Below, in pieces: positions 7,124 through 13,546 of a stretch of DNA of 13,546 nucleotides (position 1 is the first letter of the stretch; each line of letters begins with the position of its first letter). Position numbers and translations under genes: made by a program. The notes below the pieces were generated by a model that was not told the DNA's origin, did not search any database, and saw nothing but the letters and a program-made list of their open reading frames with translations. Source of the stretch: an uncultured Collinsella sp. GTDB lineage: Bacteria; Actinomycetota; Coriobacteriia; Coriobacteriales; Coriobacteriaceae. The stretch is from assembly GCA_900555955.1 (NCBI GenBank), contig USNA01000006.1, positions 1 through 13,546 of the forward strand, written 5' to 3'.

Positions 7124-10100
7124 TCCTGCTCCCTCTCTAGTATCACGTCGCCCGCTTCCTTGAGGCGCGCGATGTCGTAGTTCGTGCTTGCCGCGGCATA
7201 ATCCGGCGGGCTTGTAAATGGATGTGCGATGTAAGAAGTTCGGGTCGTGTTTCCATCGACTTCGACCAGTGCGAGCACAAAGGCGTCTGGCCTGTTGAGC
7301 GCACACATCACCTCGTTGTGCGAGACGGTGACCGTAGTGGCTCCCGCGGCGCGACCCTTGACCTCGATCATTCGCAGCGCCGGCCCCTTGGCATGAAGCT
7401 CATCGGGCACCACGGATTCGATGTCGTAGCCGCAGTTATCTGCGCTTCGATCCCGCGGCGTAAATCCCAGCTCCCGCTCGATAGCCATGACGGCACGCAT
7501 GCCGGCAAGCTCTACCTCGCGCCTGCCTGCCGCACTGGATTCGGCGGTAGCATGCGAGTCGTGGGGTAGCATGCCAACTGGAATCACAAGCGCGCCGCCC
7601 AGCACCCTCGGAGTCGCGGGAGTGATGGTCTTTTCGCGCTGCAGCTCCGCCAAGCGCATTTGTCTACGGTCGCGCAAATCATCGGCGCGACGACGAGCAT
7701 TCAGAGAGCTCAGGCGTGTCTTCTTGCCTTGTTTTTCTTTCTCCTCCAGCTCCCACGCGCGACCATCCCAATAATTGGCCTCGTCGGTAAGACGCGCGTC
7801 AACGGCTCGCTCGATCTTCTCGACCTGCGGAATACGACGATTGCGTACCTCTTCGAGGCTCACAGGGAGGATCTCGCGAATGGCGAAATCCATGGCAAGC
7901 GCGTCAATGTCGCCGGTAAGCCACTCCTGCTCAGAAGCGATAGTGTGCGCGGCAGATGCCTCGGACGGACGAGGACCGCGATAGTCCAAATAGGGCGCAT
8001 AGCCCGCATCACGGGCTTCGCCCGCAGCGTCAACCTCAACGAACCTAAACTCTTTGGATACCGTACGCTTGGTGCCGTCGGCCAGCGTCGTGTCGTCCTG
8101 GACGGAGTTCTCGATATAGAGCAAGAGTCTCGGCTTGTCTCCAAAATCTCTATCGTCCACGAGCACACAGCCCCGCTTAAGCGCCGAGCCCATTTGGCCA
8201 ATCAGCACCTTCACCGTTGCATCCAAAAGCGCCTCACCGGGGCATACCAACTCCGCGGGAACGAGTCCAGGGCCCTCTTTAGATTCTTTGTCAAAGCAAA
8301 TACGCTCATAGGAGGCAAGCACGTGGCCGCATTCGCCGCCTATGCTCATAGAGCGAACCGAGAACGGCACTTCGAGCACCTCGAACCTGCCAGGCTCGCG
8401 AGATGCCACGCGTCCTCCCAAGCGCTTCATTGCCGCCATGAAAAATGCCTGGATACAGTGCGGCTCGAGCTTGCGCGCCTCCATGCGTTCCATATCCTCG
8501 CGAATGGCGCTTACGCCGCGAGCGTCCATGACGTCATCGGTAAGCGCATACTCTTTGAGAAGCCGTTTAATGGAGCTCGTGTCGAGCGATGCATCGACCA
8601 CCTGGTTGAGCCGCGCCCGTACCTCGGGGTCATCGCCATAGCGAATCGCATCGAGGAGCAAGTCACGGAGCGTCTTGCCTTCAAAGGTAACTCTGCCCAA
8701 GATGTCGAAAACCTTGCCGCCCAGCGCGGCACGTTCCACCTCGAGCTTGCTGAACAGGCGTTGGAATACTTCTCCCTCGCGCGTCTGCGTGGAGACAAGG
8801 TTCCACAGATGACATACTTCGGTTTGACCGATGCGGTGAATACGACCGAAGCGCTGCTCGAGCCGATTGGGATTCCACGGCAGGTCGTAGTTGATCATAA
8901 GGTGCGCGCGTTGCAGGTTAATGCCCTCGCCGGCGGCATCCGTAGCGACAAGGATGCGCGAGTTCGCATCCTGCTTAAACATTTCCTCGGCACGATGGCG
9001 CTCGTCGCGCGTCATACCGCCCTTAATGGTGAGCACGGCAGAACGGTCACCCAGGAGGGAGCCAATCTTCTCTGCGAGGTAGTTCAGCGTGTCCTTGTGT
9101 TCGGTAAAGATGATGAGCTTCTCACGTCGACCGTCCATGCCAAACATATTGGAATCGTCTTGCAGCAGTCGCGAAAGCTCCTCCCACTTACGGTCCTCGC
9201 CACTAATGCGAACATCGTTTGCCCTGCGCTCGAGCGTGCGTAAAATCGCGATCTCGGCATCGAGCTCAGCCGCAGTCGCCGCCGCAGAAGCGGTGTCTAC
9301 GACGTCATCTTCCATTTGTTCGTACTCTTCAGAGTCGTAATCGTCCTCGTCAAAATCTCTGGAATCGATGCCCCATTTATCTGTATAGGCGACCTTGCCG
9401 CTCGCAACGCTTTTTGCCTCGGCGAGCTTGGACTCAAGTCGTATGCGGCGACGTCGAAGCGACTGATAGATGGCCTCGGGACTCGACGCAAGACGACGCT
9501 GCAAGATAGTCAAAGCAAAGCCGACGCTGTTCTTATGCTTGCCACCCAAGCGCTCCGCACGGTTAAACTCCTCGGTGACGTAATGAGTCACCGAGTCATA
9601 GAGCTCCTGCTCGGCAGGAGATAGGTCGTATTCGACTGTGTAGGCGCAGCGTTCGGGGAATAGCGGACGCCCATCGAACTTGAGCAGCTCTTCCTTCACG
9701 AGGCGACGCATCACATCGGAAACATCGCAGTCAAGCGAAGGTGCGGGCGGAAGGCTCTGAGCCTGGCCGGCAGTGGAGCGCGCCGCAGGATTCTTAACGC
9801 GGTTGCCTCCCGCAAACCGGTCCTTGTCCACGAGCGCCATAAAGTAGCGAAAGTCAGCCGGCTTACCGTTGTGAGGCGTAGCCGTCAGAAGCAACAAGTT
9901 TTCGGTTGTGTCACCCAAGAGCTGACCGAGCTTATAGCGTTTGGTCGGTTTAAACTCGCCGCCAAAGTTTGTCGCGCTCATCTTGTGTGCCTCGTCGCAT
10001 ACAACGAGATCCCACGAAGTTGCCCTTAGCTTCTTTTGGATCTCGTCGTTGCGAGCCAGCTTATCTAGGCGGCCGATACAAAAATCGACCTCATCGAAGG

Positions 10101-10680
10101 GATTCCCGGTAGCAGAAGACTCCAGCACATCATTTGTAAGCAAGCGGAATTTGAGCCCAAACTTTTGCCATAGCTCGTCTTGCCACTGTTCCACAAGATT
10201 ACCGGGAGCCACGATAAGGCAACGCCTAAGATCGCCGCGAGCAATCATTTCTTTTATTAGGAGGCCCGTCATGATGGTCTTGCCTGCGCCGGGGTCGTCC
10301 GCCAGCACATAACGCAGCGGCAAGCGCGGCAGCATTTCCTTGTAGACGGCCGAAATCTGGTGCGGCAGCGGCTCGATAGACGACGTACGAATAGCCAGAT
10401 AGGGATCGAACAGATGAGCCAAGCCTATGCGATACGCTTCGGACACGAGTCGCAGGTCATCGGGGTCGGCATCGAACGCCCAGGCGCTGGACTTTTCGAT
10501 GATGTATTTATCCTCGTCTGTATCGAAGAGAGGTCGGTCACCCAGTGCGCCCTGGTCCGTCTTGTAGATTACGTTTAAGACGGAATCGCCATGCCATTCG
10601 ACAGCCTTAATGGTCACGGGCGAATCCCCCGCGATACCGCGAACGCGCGTACCGGGCGTTATCTCTGCTAGCTTTGCCAT
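7114..10680 (-). CDS. SNF2/DEAD-box family helicase with C-terminal DUF3883-like domain
   Basis: This 1188-residue protein is the first gene of the operon. The helicase core has Walker A DDPGAGKT (128-135), DEAH (229-232), TATP (266-269), motif V ATDAAGEGINLQ (579-590) and motif VI QRFGRIHRIGQ (609-619), as in SNF2-type ATPases that translocate on double-stranded DNA. An acidic insert (about 440-462) lies between the two lobes. Residues about 1050-1150 resemble DUF3883: GYDIES (D1086) followed by IEVKGR (E1106, K1108), a D...ExK pattern seen in PD-(D/E)XK nucleases. Related helicases occur in BREX and DISARM-like operons. The start is taken as the ATG at 10680; a GTG sits directly before it at 10683. 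Neither has a clear ribosome site beyond a GGGG, which fits coupling to an upstream leader ORF. It may move along or cut unmodified foreign DNA. Confidence 0.92.
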   Translation of the reverse strand: MAKLAEITPGTRVRGIAGDSPVTIKAVEWHGDSVLNVIYKTDQGALGDRPLFDTDEDKYIIEKSSAWAFDADPDDLRLVSEAYRIGLAHLFDPYLAIRTSSIEPLPHQISAVYKEMLPRLPLRYVLADDPGAGKTIMTGLLIKEMIARGDLRRCLIVAPGNLVEQWQDELWQKFGLKFRLLTNDVLESSATGNPFDEVDFCIGRLDKLARNDEIQKKLRATSWDLVVCDEAHKMSATNFGGEFKPTKRYKLGQLLGDTTENLLLLTATPHNGKPADFRYFMALVDKDRFAGGNRVKNPAARSTAGQAQSLPPAPSLDCDVSDVMRRLVKEELLKFDGRPLFPERCAYTVEYDLSPAEQELYDSVTHYVTEEFNRAERLGGKHKNSVGFALTILQRRLASSPEAIYQSLRRRRIRLESKLAEAKSVASGKVAYTDKWGIDSRDFDEDDYDSEEYEQMEDDVVDTASAAATAAELDAEIAILRTLERRANDVRISGEDRKWEELSRLLQDDSNMFGMDGRREKLIIFTEHKDTLNYLAEKIGSLLGDRSAVLTIKGGMTRDERHRAEEMFKQDANSRILVATDAAGEGINLQRAHLMINYDLPWNPNRLEQRFGRIHRIGQTEVCHLWNLVSTQTREGEVFQRLFSKLEVERAALGGKVFDILGRVTFEGKTLRDLLLDAIRYGDDPEVRARLNQVVDASLDTSSIKRLLKEYALTDDVMDARGVSAIREDMERMEARKLEPHCIQAFFMAAMKRLGGRVASREPGRFEVLEVPFSVRSMSIGGECGHVLASYERICFDKESKEGPGLVPAELVCPGEALLDATVKVLIGQMGSALKRGCVLVDDRDFGDKPRLLLYIENSVQDDTTLADGTKRTVSKEFRFVEVDAAGEARDAGYAPYLDYRGPRPSEASAAHTIASEQEWLTGDIDALAMDFAIREILPVSLEEVRNRRIPQVEKIERAVDARLTDEANYWDGRAWELEEKEKQGKKTRLSSLNARRRADDLRDRRQMRLAELQREKTITPATPRVLGGALVIPVGMLPHDSHATAESSAAGRREVELAGMRAVMAIERELGFTPRDRSADNCGYDIESVVPDELHAKGPALRMIEVKGRAAGATTVTVSHNEVMCALNRPDAFVLALVEVDGNTTRTSYIAHPFTSPPDYAAASTNYDIARLKEAGDVILEREQEWQ

Positions 10681-10728
10681 CACGCGCCCCGCTTTACGAG
10701 AAGCGAAAATGCGTGTCGCAAGATAACG

Positions 10729-10803
10729 CTAGGATTGTCTATCGAAGGAAGACACTCGCTGGCGAGCACCCCCCCCCCGAAGAATTTTCGTCTGAATGGC
10801 CAC
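10729..10803 (-). CDS. candidate leader ORF containing a G10 tract, 24 codons
   Basis: On the operon's sense strand, a GTG at 10803 is preceded by AGGAG (10815-10811) with a seven-base spacer, a better ribosome site than the helicase gene has. The frame reads 24 codons. The ten-G run encodes glycines near residues 10-12, and the frame stops at TAG 10731-10729, 48 bases before the helicase ATG. Removing one G, or adding two, would shift reading to a frame of about 40 codons whose TGA (10682-10680) overlaps the helicase ATG as TGATG. Adding one G gives another early stop. Whether the leader is translated is unknown; the peptide matches nothing I recognise. This could also be chance. Confidence 0.35.
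   Translation of the reverse strand: MAIQTKILRGGGARQRVSSFDRQS
10769..10778. repeat. homopolymer of ten C (G10 on the operon sense strand)
   Basis: Ten consecutive C on the plus strand lie 89 bases upstream of the helicase start. Tracts of this length slip during replication and are classic phase-variation switches. The tract sits inside a leader ORF with a good ribosome site, so length changes would alter where leader translation ends. A sequencing or assembly error in the run length cannot be excluded. Confidence 0.9.
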
Positions 10804-10810
10804 GAAAAAT

Positions 10811-10815
10811 CTCCT
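10811..10815 (-). promoter_or_regulatory. ribosome binding site for the leader ORF
   Basis: AGGAG on the minus strand is followed by ATTTTTC and GTG at 10803. The sequence and seven-base spacing are near ideal. It is the only strong Shine-Dalgarno sequence in the 150 bases upstream of the helicase gene. Confidence 0.4.
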
Positions 10816-10832
10816 GGGTTTTATTGATACCG

Positions 10833-10852
10833 GGGTGAAGGACGATTCACCC
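10833..10852. promoter_or_regulatory. inverted repeat, possible operator or leader hairpin
   Basis: GGGTGAA (10833-10839) and TTCACCC (10846-10852) form a perfect 7-bp dyad with a 6-base spacer. It lies just downstream of the best minus-strand promoter candidate, around the expected transcription start. It could bind a repressor or fold as a hairpin in the leader RNA. No T-run follows it on the minus strand. On the plus strand TTGTTACAG follows, too weak for a clear terminator. Confidence 0.4.
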
Positions 10853-10881
10853 TTGTTACAGCTTTATCTATTGTCTTTCAA
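10853..10881 (-). promoter_or_regulatory. weak promoter candidate for the defence operon
   Basis: On the minus strand TTGAAA (10881-10876) is separated by 17 bases from TAACAA (10858-10853). The -35 box is good, but the -10 matches the consensus at only three of six positions. It would start transcription within the inverted repeat at 10833-10852, upstream of the leader ORF. Confidence 0.25.
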
Positions 10882-11121
10882 TCAGCTTGCCGTGTCATGG
10901 GGTTTTCTGCAAAAGGAATCGTTTTTACCTCGCGCGGTTTGTTGCTCAACAATGCTGCGAATAGCGTGAATACCTTATGATCGCTCCGCGTCACCAGCGC
11001 CCATTAGCACGCTTACAGACGCTTTGGCACCTAACGCCCGTTGTTCGATGCGCACCCTTTACTCAAACGCCTACACTTGAGCATTACAGGTCAATTACGC
11101 CACCAGGCAAGCGAGGCTAGC

Positions 11122-12978
11122 ATGCGGTCCGAAAACGAACAGATTCATTACCGAGCAAAGTTCAGGCTTTCGCCCTATTCGACCACCACGCCCTCAATCG
11201 TCGATGCGTATCGCCAGATCTACACCTGGGTGCGCGACAAAGAGAAGCGCAAGCGCCATGAGCAGAGCGCCTTTGAGTTTTTATCAAGCAATAAAGACGT
11301 TGCCTCCGACTTTGTATTTGGAAACCTCAGCTATCCCGTTGGCTATTCTGGAGGCATGACCACGGGCAGCCATGTAAGCATTTGCACTCGTGCAGCCTTT
11401 GATGACAAGCGAGGCAAGATTCCCGTCGCTTGGGCCTTTGAATATGACGAGCCCGACAGTCATTATTCGTATCGTCACTGGCACACTTGCATTGGCCTTG
11501 AAACGGCCGATGACAACTCCTGCCTAGTCAATATTAAAGTCACCTATGCGACCCTGCCCGAATATGTGGGCTGGCCACTGCCAGAACCGGACCTCAATAT
11601 TCCCCGCATCGCAAAGGTTCTGTTTTCGCTTCCCAATCATCAGGCGTGCGTTGGAGAGACTGTCGTCAACACATCGTGCACGCGCCTGACGTTTGAGAAC
11701 TTTGACGCCGAGTTCTCCGACAACCTTCTGAGCAGCCAGCGCGAGCTCCCTCTGATTCTAATAACCAGCGATGATACCGGTCGATATCCCGTCAAAGATC
11801 CCGGCAAGCTCGCCAATAACCTTATGGGCCTAGCCAACGTGTTTGCCGCCGATGAATCCGATGGTCGGCTCAAATCAAAGCTGTTCAATCTTTTTCTCTA
11901 CGATACACCTGCCTATCGATACAACTGCCCCAAGTCGTCACTTCGCATTTACCAACCGAACATCAATCTGTCTGATGAAGAAGACGCACGTCGGCACCTC
12001 TGCATCAGGCGCGATAGGCTGAGCGAGTACGGCAACAAGACATCCACGATACTTAACCGGAGCCTGGGGCGCTCGTTCTTGCGTGGCAGGGGCGATATTG
12101 TAGACACGAGCGATATTGCCTGGTACAAATCGCGCCAATCAATCGGGGCGCTACGCAGCCGCATGGCAGAGATGAAACGCCACGCAGAGAATGAAACCGT
12201 AGCCGAGACAAAACGCACCGAAGCGCTTGCCGCCTCGTACAGCCAAGAGGCCATGGACAACCTTAAAGAGTTGTTGTCAAAAGAGACTGCCGACAGGCAG
12301 CTCTGGGAAGGGCTGGCAAACGATTACGCCGACAGCAACGCCGCGTATGAGCAGCGTATTGAGCAACTGGAAAACAGCCTGCTCGAGCTGGATGAATCCG
12401 AGAACACGATCGCCAACTTAAAGTATCGACTCCAAGAGGCGCTGGAGCGAGCCGACCGCTCGGAAAAGCGCGTAGCCGCACTCAGAGCGGAAGCATGTTT
12501 TGTCGAGGGGCTCGAGGCATTTCCGCGCACCCTTGAGGACGAGCTTAAGTTTGCCGCGAATCTCTGGCCCTCGCGCATTTTCGTTTTGCCCGAGGCATAC
12601 GACTCGGCACGCCGCTATGATTTTGCCGATCTTGACGAGGAATGGCAGATCCTTAAATCCGTAGCGACCGTTATGTGGCAACTCAAGTTTGGGGAGCGCC
12701 CGACGACCGGAGACCTCTATAGCGAGTTTAGAAATCAGACCTCGTTTGACGCTGCGCCGACCGAGACCAAGCTGACTAAAAACGACACCGAGCTCATGCG
12801 GCTCCGCCAACGTACCTACAACGGTAAGCAGGTTTGCATCTTGCCACACATTAAGGGCAACGGTCGCAACCGCCGCGACCCATTCCGTCTGCACTTTTGT
12901 TTTGATGACGAGGCACAGTTAATCGTGATAGGCCACTGCGGGAGTCATTTGCCGACGTCAGGAACTGCCAGGCAGTAA
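11122..12978 (+). CDS. defence-associated protein of unknown function, 618 residues
   Basis: I cannot name this family. The ATG at 11122 has GCGAGG upstream at usable spacing; a TTG at 11041 would add 27 residues and has weaker support. Residues about 1-335 form a large globular part with conserved-looking stretches such as WAFEYDEPD, RHWHTCIGLE and LANNLMGLANVFA. Residues about 340-460 are a strongly charged, heptad-like coiled coil. The C-terminal block (about 565-608) contains LPHIKGN, RLHFCFDDE and IVIGHCGSHLP, which resembles the compact strand-rich fold of RelE/HigB-like toxins, though catalytic residues cannot be assigned from this alone. There is no signal peptide or membrane segment. 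It is transcribed divergently from the helicase-methylase-ATPase operon across a shared 440-base region, so it may be a regulator, an added effector or a separate defence gene. Confidence 0.85.
   Translation: MRSENEQIHYRAKFRLSPYSTTTPSIVDAYRQIYTWVRDKEKRKRHEQSAFEFLSSNKDVASDFVFGNLSYPVGYSGGMTTGSHVSICTRAAFDDKRGKIPVAWAFEYDEPDSHYSYRHWHTCIGLETADDNSCLVNIKVTYATLPEYVGWPLPEPDLNIPRIAKVLFSLPNHQACVGETVVNTSCTRLTFENFDAEFSDNLLSSQRELPLILITSDDTGRYPVKDPGKLANNLMGLANVFAADESDGRLKSKLFNLFLYDTPAYRYNCPKSSLRIYQPNINLSDEEDARRHLCIRRDRLSEYGNKTSTILNRSLGRSFLRGRGDIVDTSDIAWYKSRQSIGALRSRMAEMKRHAENETVAETKRTEALAASYSQEAMDNLKELLSKETADRQLWEGLANDYADSNAAYEQRIEQLENSLLELDESENTIANLKYRLQEALERADRSEKRVAALRAEACFVEGLEAFPRTLEDELKFAANLWPSRIFVLPEAYDSARRYDFADLDEEWQILKSVATVMWQLKFGERPTTGDLYSEFRNQTSFDAAPTETKLTKNDTELMRLRQRTYNGKQVCILPHIKGNGRNRRDPFRLHFCFDDEAQLIVIGHCGSHLPTSGTARQ
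12139..12501 (+). other. coiled-coil segment of the 618-residue protein
   Basis: Residues about 340-460 are rich in E, K, R, A and L, have almost no proline or glycine, and show repeated hydrophobic spacing of the LENSLLELDESENTIANL type. This suggests a dimer-forming coiled coil joining the globular N-terminal part to the C-terminal domain. Confidence 0.7.
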
Positions 12979-12995
12979 GGCGCCGCACCAGCATG

Positions 12996-13025
12996 GGCGG
13001 AGGGTGCCCCTACCTCCCCTCCGCC
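12996..13025. terminator. hairpin between convergent genes
   Basis: GGCGGAGGG (12996-13004) and CCCTCCGCC (13017-13025) form a perfect 9-bp stem with a 12-base loop. It spans the 31-base gap between two convergent genes and includes the last codons and stop of the exonuclease gene. No good T-run follows on either strand, so it may be a weak two-way terminator. Confidence 0.4.
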
Positions 13026-13546
13026 TTCAGCTTCAGCAGCAGGTCGCTCAGCTCGGGGCACTTGCTGGAAAGGCGCGTCTGGGGCCGCTCACCCATCCCC
13101 CACCGTTGGCGGACTTCCCGGGCGCGCGGACTCACGCGGTAGTTCCCGTCCATCGCCTGTTTGAGCAACTTGGCGGTTACGCGCCCAACGGCTAGGGCGC
13201 TGTGGGCGTGGCCCGTCGACTCGTCGAACTCGATGCCAAACCACGTCGCCGCGTCGCCCAGCGAGACGCGCCCGTGGCTGCCCACGTCCATGATTGAGGT
13301 GTAAAACGCCTGCAGGTCGGCCCAGTCCGTAGGAAACGCGGAAAGGTCGATGCGCTTTGCCTGGCACTCGGTCAAAAGCTGTCGACGGTCCGTTCCGCTC
13401 CAGCAAACCACCTGGGCGGAGTAGCGACCGATCCAATCGCTGAGCCTTTTGATCACCACATAGAGCGGATCGGCCATCGCGGTGTCCACGGCCGATATCC
13501 CCGTAAGCTCGCGAACGGAAAACGCAACGCCTTCGGTAAATTCCGT
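13010..13546 (-). CDS. 3'-5' exonuclease of the DEDDh type, partial (5' end outside window)
   Basis: The frame is open to the right edge and shows 178 C-terminal residues. A GTG at 13489 is in frame, but the sequence before it (FTEGVAFSVRELTGISA) fits the family well, so the true start lies beyond the window. The pattern FxxWIG, CWSGTDRRQL, then SLGDAATWFGIEFDESTGHAHSALA matches the second half of DnaQ/KapD-like exonucleases. The aspartate of motif II is probably the D in SGTDRR. Motif III normally reads HxALxDA; here it is HSALAVGR, with valine where the last catalytic aspartate belongs (codon GTT at 13189-13187). The DxE motif lies outside the window. Activity is therefore doubtful. It is convergent with the 618-residue gene and shows no sign of belonging to the defence operon. 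Confidence 0.75.
   Translation of the reverse strand, partial: TEFTEGVAFSVRELTGISAVDTAMADPLYVVIKRLSDWIGRYSAQVVCWSGTDRRQLLTECQAKRIDLSAFPTDWADLQAFYTSIMDVGSHGRVSLGDAATWFGIEFDESTGHAHSALAVGRVTAKLLKQAMDGNYRVSPRAREVRQRWGMGERPQTRLSSKCPELSDLLLKLKAEGR

Larger units (their letters stand above)
10684..11121. other. divergent intergenic region between defence operon and 618-residue gene
   Basis: About 440 bases separate the two divergent start codons. The half nearest the operon carries the ten-C run (10769-10778), a leader ORF on the minus strand, an inverted repeat (10833-10852) and a weak minus-strand promoter candidate. The half nearest the plus-strand gene is plain. The only promoter-like element I see there is TATGAT at 10976-10981, without a convincing -35 box. 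I see no tRNA, transposon end or CRISPR repeat. Confidence 0.6.

Noticed and set aside
6110..7180. Plus-strand open frame of 356 codons
   Set aside because: It lies opposite the DUF1156 methylase gene, shows no recognisable domain and has no convincing ribosome site. It is a by-product of GC-rich codon use.
7124..7306. N-terminal extension of the methylase by 61 codons
   Set aside because: It overlaps the helicase C-terminal coding sequence, has no family similarity, and the internal ATG at 7123 has a good ribosome site and family-like N-terminus.
7660..9243. Plus-strand open frame of 527 codons
   Set aside because: It is antisense to the helicase gene, whose motifs are clear. The translation is low-complexity in feel (many R, A, H) and has no domain.
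926..10680. Complete BREX or DISARM system
   Set aside because: No PglZ phosphatase, BrxA, BrxB, BrxL, DrmB or phospholipase D is present. The set resembles these systems but does not match a full known type.
11041..11121. TTG start adding 27 residues to the 618-residue protein
   Set aside because: The ATG at 11122 has a usable GAGG site. The TTG lacks one, and the extra residues show no clear coding character.
1..13546. CRISPR array, tRNA or rRNA gene, insertion sequence or integrase
   Set aside because: I found no regularly spaced repeats, cloverleaf-like sequence, transposase motif or terminal repeats.

Overview
The window is bacterial, moderately GC-rich and densely coded. AGGAG-type ribosome sites, codon use and the protein sequences look like an actinobacterium of the Coriobacteriia, perhaps Collinsella. 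That is a guess from general appearance, because no rRNA or other marker is present.

Layout. Bases 1-305 hold no convincing complete gene but carry two terminator-like hairpins. A small unrecognised gene (306-728, +) follows. After a convergent intergenic region with a long hairpin comes a minus-strand operon filling 926-10680. In transcription order it encodes a SNF2-type helicase with a C-terminal DUF3883-like domain, a DUF1156/COG1743 adenine DNA methylase with zinc-ribbon cysteines, and a DUF499 ATPase with an N-terminal Swt1-like HEPN domain. The first two genes overlap by 10 bases and the last two are 18 bases apart. A 440-base divergent region follows, with a run of ten C, an inverted repeat and a possible leader ORF. 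Next is an unrecognised 618-residue gene (11122-12978, +). The right edge holds the 3' part of a DEDDh-type 3'-5' exonuclease gene (13010-13546, -).

How it may work. A methylase, a SNF2 helicase and a DUF499 ATPase in one operon is a BREX/DISARM-like set, so the most likely role is defence against phages or plasmids by DNA modification plus ATP-driven exclusion. There is no PglZ phosphatase, DUF3780 protein or phospholipase D gene here. Two candidate nuclease activities sit inside the operon as fused domains: DUF3883 with a D...ExK pattern on the helicase, and HEPN with an R-x4-H motif on the ATPase. The divergent gene is a candidate fourth component or regulator.

The most unusual feature is the G10 tract (sense strand of the operon). 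It lies inside a short leader ORF that has a good ribosome site. At ten G the leader stops 48 bases before the helicase start. At nine or twelve G it would end in TGATG, overlapping the helicase ATG. This suggests phase-variable translational coupling of the whole defence operon.
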